Assembly (NCBI GenBank): GCA_946480705.1
Contig: CAMLLF010000135.1
Location: forward strand, 1-8,539
Origin: an uncultured Lysobacteraceae bacterium
GTDB lineage: Bacteria; Pseudomonadota; Gammaproteobacteria; Xanthomonadales; Rhodanobacteraceae
Direction of reading: 5' to 3'
DNA length: 8,539 nt
The notes beneath the pieces were generated by a model. The model was not told the origin of the DNA. It saw only the letters and a program-made list of their open reading frames with translations, and made no database searches. Both the position numbers and the translations under genes were made by a program. Below, piece by piece: positions 1 through 4,996 of this stretch; positions within the stretch are counted from its first letter, which is position 1, and each line of letters starts with the position of its first letter.

Positions 1-179
1 GCGACGTCGGTCAGGATCTGAGTCAGACGGTCGGCATCGTACTGCTCGTCGATGTACTCGATGTAGCGATCGCGCTGTTCCGGCGTCACCGCGTAGCAGA
101 TGTCATAAATATTGAAGCTGAGCGCCTTGGTCAGGTTGTTGAAACCTTGGAGCTTCAGACGCGGGAGAGGCTTGACCAC
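1..179 (-). CDS. speD: S-adenosylmethionine decarboxylase proenzyme, N-terminal part (cut by window edge)
   Basis: SpeD decarboxylates S-adenosylmethionine to supply the aminopropyl donor for spermidine synthesis; the proenzyme self-cleaves to create a pyruvoyl cofactor. Only the first 59 codons are in the window. The translation begins [20 protein letters not shown] and continues [10 protein letters not shown], then [16 protein letters not shown]. This closely follows the start of the long enterobacterial-type SpeD (about 264 residues in E. coli, by memory). The self-cleavage site and catalytic residues lie outside the window. The start is a GTG at 177-179, chosen because MVKPLPRL matches the family N-terminus and a GAGG lies 9 nt upstream. 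The gene is divergent from clp, and a vfr/clp-speD neighbourhood is known from Pseudomonas and Xanthomonas. Identification is by recalled family sequence, without a search. Confidence 0.93.
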   Translation of the reverse strand, partial: MVKPLPRLKLQGFNNLTKALSFNIYDICYAVTPEQRDRYIEYIDEQYDADRLTQILTDV

Positions 180-416
180 GGCGTAATACCTCGCGCAGGC
201 CGGGGTGGGGGAGGAAAGGGCGCGGATTATGGACCATTCGGGTTACGGTTTACACAGCCGTCCCGGGATTCGTTAAGCCGTGCCGCTTTCGACTAAGATG
301 CGGGCTTGCGCGGACGGACGCTTGGGGACCCGCCGCAATCCACGGGGCCGGGAAAGGCCGCAGACATCAGCCGCAACGGACGCACGCGGCTCGCAGAGGA
401 ATTGGGGCATCCGGGC
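180..416. promoter_or_regulatory. Divergent speD/clp intergenic region, presumed promoters
   Basis: This 237-bp gap separates two divergent genes, so it should hold both promoters and any clp autoregulatory site. Visible candidates are weak. On the minus strand CATAAT (226-231) fits a -10 element for speD, but the hexamer 17 bp upstream (TGTAAA) is a poor -35. On the plus strand TTTACA (249-254) resembles a -35, but the -10 at 17-bp spacing (GTTAAG, 272-277) matches only three positions. I found no convincing TGTGA-N6-TCACA site. An open reading frame extends from a TTG at 306 into clp, but the extra 37 residues look like low-complexity high-GC translation, so I leave this stretch non-coding. 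Confidence 0.4.
189..192 (-). promoter_or_regulatory. speD ribosome binding site
   Basis: On the minus strand GAGG (within CGAGGT) lies 9 nt before the GTG at 177-179. It supports the GTG start, since no ATG matches the family N-terminus. Confidence 0.6.
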
Positions 417-1121
417 ATGCAGAAAATCGCCGACTTTCGTTACAACCTGCAACAGGCCGTCAACAAGGTCCAGGCACCACCGATGCTCGTGCCCGACCGC
501 CAGGCCATGGAGCGGTTCCTGGGCCAGTGCCACCGACGGCGCTACCCGAGCAAGACGGCGATCATCCGTCCCGGCGACTCGGCCAACATTCTTTATTACA
601 TCATCGACGGCTCGCTGACCGTCCTGACTGAAGACGAGGAAGGCCGCGAGCTCATCCTTGCCTATATCAACCGCGGCGAGTTCATCGGCGAGATGGGCCT
701 GTTCGTCGAAACCCCGCGCCGCGAAGTCATGGTCCGCTCGCGCACGCCGGTCGAGCTCGCCGAAATCAGCTACGAGCGGCTGTTCCACCTGTTCGAGACG
801 TCGCTGTCCGCCGAATGCCCGAAGATCCTGTTCGCGATCGGCTCGCAGCTGTCGAACCGCCTGCTGCACACCTCGCGCAAGGTCAGCCGCCTCGCCTTCA
901 TGGACGTGACGAGCCGCGTCGCCAAGACGCTGATCGACCTGACCGAAGAGCCCGACGCGATGACCCATCCCAAGGGCAGCCAGATCCGCATCTCGCGCCA
1001 GGAGATCAGCCGCATCGTCGGCTGCTCGCGCGAAATGGTCGGCCGCGTGCTCAAGCAGCTCGAAGACCAGGGCATGATCACGGTGACCGGCAAGACCATC
1101 GTCGTGCTCGGCACGCGCTGA
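417..1121 (+). CDS. clp: CRP/FNR-family global transcriptional regulator (Clp/Vfr type)
   Basis: A DNA-binding regulator of the CRP family, 234 residues. An N-terminal cyclic-nucleotide-binding beta barrel spans about 30-125 (HRRRYPSKTAIIRPGD; GEFIGEMGLF at 88-96). A dimerisation helix follows (about 135-170), then a winged helix-turn-helix (RQEISRIVGCSREMVGRVLK, about 194-213). R205, E206 and R210 occupy the positions by which E. coli CRP contacts TGTGA half-sites, so the same target motif is expected. The pocket is mixed: the glutamate at 103 (RREV) matches E99 of Xanthomonas Clp, a residue tied to c-di-GMP binding, where E. coli CRP has S83. T152-S153 match the CRP cAMP contacts T127-S128. 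The start is the ATG at 417, since upstream in-frame TTG codons give no family match. The AGAGGA at 395-400 is far for a Shine-Dalgarno site, so the start is less certain than the family. Confidence 0.93.
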   Translation: MQKIADFRYNLQQAVNKVQAPPMLVPDRQAMERFLGQCHRRRYPSKTAIIRPGDSANILYYIIDGSLTVLTEDEEGRELILAYINRGEFIGEMGLFVETPRREVMVRSRTPVELAEISYERLFHLFETSLSAECPKILFAIGSQLSNRLLHTSRKVSRLAFMDVTSRVAKTLIDLTEEPDAMTHPKGSQIRISRQEISRIVGCSREMVGRVLKQLEDQGMITVTGKTIVVLGTR

Positions 1122-1142
1122 CCATCAGCGCGCCCGCATTTG

Positions 1143-1168
1143 CGCGAACGCCGCCGGCGGCGTTCGCG
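1143..1168. terminator. Perfect 26-bp GC-rich palindrome after clp (possible weak terminator or mRNA-stabilising hairpin)
   Basis: Each arm is CGCGAACGCCGCC and its exact reverse complement follows without a gap, so RNA from either strand could form a long GC stem with a small CCGG loop. G-U pairing could extend it by two pairs. It begins 22 nt after the clp stop and ends 20 nt before the preferred start of the HAD gene. Only a short TTT follows at 1173-1175, so it is not a textbook intrinsic terminator. It might end clp transcripts partly, protect their 3' end, or restrain downstream translation. Confidence 0.4.
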
Positions 1169-1188
1169 TGCGATTTCCCGACATCGCG

Positions 1189-1848
1189 ATGACCGCCACC
1201 ATCGTCTTCGACTTCGACGGCGTGCTGCTGCGCGGAGACAGCTTCGCCGGCTATCTGCGCTGGCGGACGCGCGCGCGCCGGCGGCGCGTGCTCGCCGCGT
1301 TGCCGATGCTTCCGCTGCTGCCTTTGATGCGCCATCCGCGCACCCTGCCCTGGGCGGCACGCGCGTTCACGCGGGCACTGACGGTCGGCCTCGACCGCCG
1401 CCGCTTCGAAGCGGAGATCGACGCGTTCTGCGCGATCTGGCTCGCGGGCGAAGGCCGCGTCAATGCGCCGCTCGTCGAGCGCCTGCGCGCCCATGTCGCG
1501 GCCGGCGACCGCGTATTCGTCGTCAGCGGCACGGCGCAATACCTGCTCGACGGACTGCTGCGCGAACTCGGCGTGACCGGCGTGACGGCCGTCGGCTCGA
1601 CGATCGAGTTCGGCCGCGCGGGCCTCTACGCGCGCCGGCACACGTTCGGCGCGACCAAGATCGCCGTGCTGGCCGAGTTCGGCGTAATCGCGCCCTGGGC
1701 CGTCAGCTACAGCGACAGCTATGCGGACCTGCCGATCCTCGCCGCGGCGCAGCGCGCCGTGCTGGTCGAGCCCAGCGCCGCGCACGAGCGCCTGCTGCGC
1801 GACGCGCTCGGCGACCGGATCGAACTGATCGCGCGTGCGCCGGCGTGA
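1189..1848 (+). CDS. HAD-superfamily subfamily IB phosphatase, PgpC-like
   Basis: A 219-residue HAD hydrolase with all four catalytic motifs: motif I DFDGV (nucleophile D8, D10), motif II VVSGT (S113), motif III lysine in GATKIAVL (K157) and motif IV SDSYAD (D176, D180). The long helical cap between motifs I and II places it in subfamily IB, with SerB and PgpC. The pattern resembles recalled E. coli phosphatidylglycerophosphatase C at three points: DGVLLRGDSFAGYLRW after the nucleophile, the short hydrophobic PMLPLLPLM (39-47) after a basic RARRRR stretch, and YSDSYADLPIL at motif IV. A membrane-associated lipid phosphatase is therefore plausible, but substrate is inferred, not shown. The ATG at 1189 is preferred. 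The in-frame GTG at 1168 adds seven residues but lies on the palindrome edge. Neither has a good Shine-Dalgarno sequence. Confidence 0.85.
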   Translation: MTATIVFDFDGVLLRGDSFAGYLRWRTRARRRRVLAALPMLPLLPLMRHPRTLPWAARAFTRALTVGLDRRRFEAEIDAFCAIWLAGEGRVNAPLVERLRAHVAAGDRVFVVSGTAQYLLDGLLRELGVTGVTAVGSTIEFGRAGLYARRHTFGATKIAVLAEFGVIAPWAVSYSDSYADLPILAAAQRAVLVEPSAAHERLLRDALGDRIELIARAPA

Positions 1849-1901
1849 TCTCGCGCGAAAGCGAATACCGCATCACCCGGTCCTGTTGCGCAATCTCCGC
1901 C

Positions 1902-1906
1902 AAGGG
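1902..1906 (+). promoter_or_regulatory. Ribosome binding site for the DoxX-family gene
   Basis: AAGGG lies 9 nt before the ATG at 1916. It favours that start over the upstream in-frame start at 1835, which would overlap the end of the HAD gene and add 27 basic residues unlike a DoxX N-terminus. Confidence 0.6.
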
Positions 1907-1915
1907 CCGCCCCGC

Positions 1916-2578
1916 ATGTCCGCCATCGCCCGCCTCGTCACTCTCTGGGACGCGCTGACCGCACGACTGCAAGCCGCGGCCGAAGTCGTGCCGCCGGCCG
2001 TGCTGCGCCTGATCATGGGCTGGGAATTCTGGGAGTCGGGCCTGGAAAAGCTGCGCGGCGACAACTGGTTCGCCGACATCCAGCAGAAATTCCCGTGGCC
2101 GTTCGACATCGTCCCGGTCGGCCTGTCCTGGGGCATCGCGACCTGGTTCGAGATCATCGGCGGCGTGATGCTGTGGCTCGGCCTCGGTACGCGCTTCTTC
2201 GCGTTCTCGCTGATGTTCCTGACCTTCGTCGCGACCGCCGCGGTCCATTGGCCGGACATGTGGACAATGTGGAGCGATCTGCTGGCCGGCTATTCGATCA
2301 GCAACAGCGGCCACGGCAACTTCAAGCTGCCCTTGCTGTTCGTCGTCATGCTGCTGCCGCTGATCTTCGGCGGCGCGGGCAAGCTGAGCCTCGATCATCT
2401 GATCGCGCGCCTCGCCGGCGCCCAGCGGCCGATCGTCGCCGTCGGCGACTTCTGGAGCGCGTCGATCGCGCTCGCCGTGATCGGCCTGCCGTTCCTGATG
2501 CTGATTCCGCTGCTGGGCGTCGTGCTGCTGGGCGCATCCGCGGCGCTCGCCGTCGCCGCACGCGTGCTGCGCGCCTGA
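1916..2578 (+). CDS. DoxX-family integral membrane protein (HvfX-like)
   Basis: A 220-residue membrane protein. Hydrophobic segments lie at about 27-45, 70-90, 93-112 and 138-155, followed by a long hydrophobic tail at about 184-216. The four-helix core carries DoxX-family signatures: [17 protein letters not shown] near the first helix, GLGTRFFAF between helices 2 and 3, and [20 protein letters not shown] followed by GKLSLDHL at helix 4. This resembles the DoxX proteins recalled from xanthomonads and the HvfX proteins that accompany copper-binding peptide clusters, but no HvfA/B/C-like gene is present here. DoxX proteins are poorly characterised; some are linked to redox or oxidative-stress functions. 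The C-terminal hydrophobic tail goes beyond the usual core. It sits 67 bp after the HAD gene in the same direction and may be co-transcribed with it. Confidence 0.85.
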   Translation: MSAIARLVTLWDALTARLQAAAEVVPPAVLRLIMGWEFWESGLEKLRGDNWFADIQQKFPWPFDIVPVGLSWGIATWFEIIGGVMLWLGLGTRFFAFSLMFLTFVATAAVHWPDMWTMWSDLLAGYSISNSGHGNFKLPLLFVVMLLPLIFGGAGKLSLDHLIARLAGAQRPIVAVGDFWSASIALAVIGLPFLMLIPLLGVVLLGASAALAVAARVLRA

Positions 2579-2622
2579 ACGAACGCGGGCGCGTCGCGAT
2601 GGGCGCAGCCGGCGGCATCCGG

Positions 2623-2628
2623 TATCCT
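2623..2628 (+). promoter_or_regulatory. Candidate -10 element of a leaderless rnt promoter
   Basis: TATCCT lies 6 nt before the rnt ATG at 2635, so a transcript started at normal distance from it would begin at or next to the A of the start codon. There is no recognisable Shine-Dalgarno sequence in front of rnt. The hexamer at -35 spacing (TGGGCG at 2600) is poor, which keeps confidence low. Confidence 0.3.
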
Positions 2629-2634
2629 GCCCGC

Positions 2635-3294
2635 ATGTCCGAATCCACCCCTGTCAGTTACGCGCAGCGTTTCCGCGGTTTCCTGCCCGTCGTCGTCGAC
2701 GTCGAAACCGGCGGCTTCGATTCCGATCGCGACGCGCTGCTCGAGATCGCGGCCGTCGTCATTCGCATGGATGCCGAGGGCTGGATGCATCCGGAACCCG
2801 TGGTTTCCACGCACGTCGTGCCGTTTCCGGGCGCCAACATCGACCCGCGCGCGCTCGAGATCACCGGTATCGATCCGACCCATCCGTTCCGCGCCGCGCT
2901 CGACGAAAAAGAAGCGCTCGACCACATCTTCCGGCCCGTGCGCAAGGCCATGCGCGACGCCGACTGCCAGCGCGCGATCCTCGTCGGCCACAACGCGTCG
3001 TTCGACCTCGGCTTCCTGAATGCCGCGATCCGCCGGACGGGTCACAAGCGCAGTCCGTTCCATCTGTTCAGCTGCTTCGACACGGCGACGCTGGCCGGCC
3101 TGGCCTACGGCCAGACCGTACTGTCGAAAGCCGTGACGGCGGCCGGCTTCGAGTGGGATGCGAACGAAGCGCACTCGGCCGTGTACGACACCGAGCAGAC
3201 CGCGCGGCTGTTCTGCAGCATCGTCAACCGCTGGAAGGCGATGGACGATGTCTACCGCCGCAGCGCCGAGGCGAACGCCGGCGTCGCCGCTTGA
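2635..3294 (+). CDS. rnt: Ribonuclease T (3'-5' exoribonuclease, DEDDh family)
   Basis: RNase T trims 3' ends of tRNA and other stable RNAs, including the terminal CCA turnover step, and acts as a homodimer in the cytoplasm. The 219-residue protein is close in length to the E. coli enzyme and follows it throughout: [36 protein letters not shown], the GIDPTHPFR region, [37 protein letters not shown] and [17 protein letters not shown]. The full DEDDh catalytic set is visible: D22 and E24 (DVE), D124 (SFD), H180 and D185 (HSAVYD). Nothing is truncated. The ATG at 2635 gives the expected N-terminus ([16 protein letters not shown]). The gene lies 56 bp after the DoxX gene and may have its own near-leaderless promoter. 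Confidence 0.96.
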   Translation: MSESTPVSYAQRFRGFLPVVVDVETGGFDSDRDALLEIAAVVIRMDAEGWMHPEPVVSTHVVPFPGANIDPRALEITGIDPTHPFRAALDEKEALDHIFRPVRKAMRDADCQRAILVGHNASFDLGFLNAAIRRTGHKRSPFHLFSCFDTATLAGLAYGQTVLSKAVTAAGFEWDANEAHSAVYDTEQTARLFCSIVNRWKAMDDVYRRSAEANAGVAA

Positions 3295-3346
3295 AGCACG
3301 CGCGGCGCGCCCGCATCCTCGCGACACTCCTTTCGCCGCAACCGTC

Positions 3347-3628
3347 ATGCCGATCTACGAATACATTGCGCAGGACCGAGGCTGCCCACGCTGCGAGGCC
3401 GGCTTCGATCTGCTGCGAAAGCTCAGCGATGCGGACGTCGTTGCCTGCCCCGACTGCGGCGCTCCCGTGCAGCGCCGGATCTCCGCACCGAACACCATCA
3501 TCGGCAACAGCCACCTGACCAGCGAAGGCCACGCGGCGAAGCACGGCTTCACGCAATATCGTCGCGCCGGCGGCGGCGTCTACGAAAAGACCGCGGGCAA
3601 GGGCCCGGATTTCATCAGCGGCGACTGA
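3347..3628 (+). CDS. FmdB-family zinc-ribbon protein
   Basis: A small 93-residue protein that starts with MPIYEY, the hallmark of the FmdB/CxxC-CxxC regulatory domain family. Two cysteine pairs, C13-x2-C16 and C34-x2-C37 (GCPRCEAGF and ACPDCG), form the presumed zinc ribbon, with FDLLRKLSDAD between them as in other family members. An insertion (IAQDRG) precedes the first pair compared with the common MPIYEYxC form. The C-terminal half ends GGGVYEKTAGKGPDFISGD and lacks any recognised domain. The name derives from a putative formamidase regulator; no function is established for this subgroup. It follows rnt by 52 bp in the same direction without a clear Shine-Dalgarno sequence. Its stop codon directly abuts the murD2 stop on the other strand. 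Confidence 0.88.
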   Translation: MPIYEYIAQDRGCPRCEAGFDLLRKLSDADVVACPDCGAPVQRRISAPNTIIGNSHLTSEGHAAKHGFTQYRRAGGGVYEKTAGKGPDFISGD

Positions 3629-4996
3629 TCAGGCGATGCCGAGTCCTTCGATCGCAGCGATCGACTGCGGATCGAAGCCGGCGAGCTGCGTGAACGCACG
3701 GCCGCGATCCGCATAGTCGTGGAACTGATCGAAGCTCGGCGCGCCCGGCGACAGCAGCACGACACCGCCCGGCGGCGTCCATTCGCGCGCGAGCGCCACG
3801 GCTTCCGCCAGCGCGACGCAATGGCCCAGCCGGTAGTCCGTCGGCGCCGCGCCGAGCTGCCGCGCGATGCGCGTGCCGTTCGCGCCGAGGCAGATCACCG
3901 CAACCGGCGGGCGCCATTCGACATGGCGCTGGAATTCGGTCCAGTCGAGCCCGCGGTCGAATCCGCCGACGAGCACGCTGACGGCCCGGCCTTCGAGGCT
4001 GCGCAGCGCCTCGATCGTGGCCTGCGGCGTCGTCGAGATGCTGTCGTTGACCCAGGTCAGGTTGTCCTGCTCGCCGAGCGTCTGCAAACGGTGCGGCAGC
4101 GGCTGGAAGGTGCGTGCCGAGGGCAGCGCCGCGCGCGCGTCGAGGCCGAGCGCGTCGACGACGGTCAGTGCGGCGCAAAGATTCAGCGCATTGTGCTCGC
4201 CGGCCAGCGGCAGCCGGCGCAGGTCGAACACGCGCTCGTAGCCACGCATGATCATGCCCTCGGCGACGTGCCAGCCGGCGACCGATCCGAACACGCTCCG
4301 GCGCGGATGCGCCGTGGTCCGGGCGACGAGCTCGTGCTGCAGCGCGTTGACGACGAGCGTCGATGCGCGCTCGGCGAGCACGAGCTTGTCGGCGACGTAG
4401 CGCTCGCGCGAGCCGTGCCAGTCGAGGTGTTCCTCGTATACGTTGTTGATCAGGCCGACATCGAGCCGGTCGGCATCTGCGGCCTGAAAACTCGACAATT
4501 CCACAACCCAGCAATCGACGGCTTCCGGCGTGTCGATCAGTTCGAGCAGCGGCAGCCCGATGTTGCCGGCCAGCGCGACGCGCTGACCCAGGCTGCGCAG
4601 CAGATGCGCGATCAGCGCGCTCGTCGTGCTCTTGCCCTTGGTCCCGGTCACGCCGACGACGCGTGCGAGCGGGTTCTCGCCGAACCACAGCGCCGTGGCC
4701 GAGGTGAACCGCACGCCGGCCGCGCGCGCTTCGACGAGGGCCGGCAGGTAGGCGCTGATGCCTGGCGACTTGATGACGACGTCGAAGCTCCAGAGCAGCC
4801 CGGCGTACGGTTCGACGGTGACGTAGTCGAGCGCGTCCTGATGGAACGCGCGCGCCTGCTCGGCCTCGGCCTCGCTGCAGATCAGCGCGAGACGCTGGCC
4901 CGGCAGACGGCGGCGCAGCACGGCGAGCGTCGCGCGGCCCTCGCGGCCGTAACCCCAGATCGCAACGCGTTTTTCCGCGAGATCAGCAAAACGCAT
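3629..4996 (-). CDS. murD2: UDP-N-acetylmuramoyl-L-alanine--L-glutamate ligase (MurD2)
   Basis: A 455-residue Mur ligase of the MurD type. It has an N-terminal Rossmann-like domain (RVAIWGYGREGRATL), then the ATP-binding P-loop GTKGKST (118-124). ELSSFQ (166-171) supplies the metal-binding glutamate, and NVYEEHLDWHG continues to VADK, whose lysine (K204) is the usual carbamylated one. The C-terminal ligase domain contains HNALNLCAAL, PHRLQTLG, WVNDSISTTPQAT and LLSPGAPSFDQF. MurD normally adds D-Glu to UDP-MurNAc-L-Ala. The overlap with murL and the general match to Xanthomonas MurD2 (EC 6.3.2.53) argue that this one adds L-Glu, but substrate choice cannot be read from the sequence alone. The ATG at 4994-4996 has GGAA 6 nt upstream; a TTG at 5009-5011 would add five residues. 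The start overlaps the murL end by 14 nt, so coupled translation is likely. Confidence 0.9.
   Translation of the reverse strand: MRFADLAEKRVAIWGYGREGRATLAVLRRRLPGQRLALICSEAEAEQARAFHQDALDYVTVEPYAGLLWSFDVVIKSPGISAYLPALVEARAAGVRFTSATALWFGENPLARVVGVTGTKGKSTTSALIAHLLRSLGQRVALAGNIGLPLLELIDTPEAVDCWVVELSSFQAADADRLDVGLINNVYEEHLDWHGSRERYVADKLVLAERASTLVVNALQHELVARTTAHPRRSVFGSVAGWHVAEGMIMRGYERVFDLRRLPLAGEHNALNLCAALTVVDALGLDARAALPSARTFQPLPHRLQTLGEQDNLTWVNDSISTTPQATIEALRSLEGRAVSVLVGGFDRGLDWTEFQRHVEWRPPVAVICLGANGTRIARQLGAAPTDYRLGHCVALAEAVALAREWTPPGGVVLLSPGAPSFDQFHDYADRGRAFTQLAGFDPQSIAAIEGLGIA
3647..3676. other. Hairpin-forming inverted repeat beyond the fmdB stop, inside the 3' end of murD2
   Basis: TTCGATCGCAG pairs with CTGCGGATCGAA around a 7-nt loop, with one bulged G, giving an 11-bp stem. 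It begins 19 nt after the stop of the plus-strand FmdB-family gene and lies within the last murD2 codons. No T-run follows on the plus strand, so a classical terminator is not supported. It is the only strong hairpin I noticed near the convergent junction. Confidence 0.3.

Noticed and set aside
249..277. clp promoter TTTACA / GTTAAG
   Set aside because: The -10 match is only three of six, so I mention it in the intergenic entry but do not call a promoter.
306..416. N-terminal extension of clp from a TTG at 306
   Set aside because: The 37 extra residues look non-conserved and polar/basic. The ATG at 417 gives a protein of the expected length for CRP/Clp.
273..968. 231-codon open frame on the minus strand opposite clp
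   Set aside because: No family match, and it covers a complete CRP-family gene and the speD/clp intergenic region; a shadow of the clp reading frame.
2395..3348. 317-codon open frame on the minus strand opposite rnt
   Set aside because: No recognisable domain, and it lies opposite RNase T, which has every catalytic residue.
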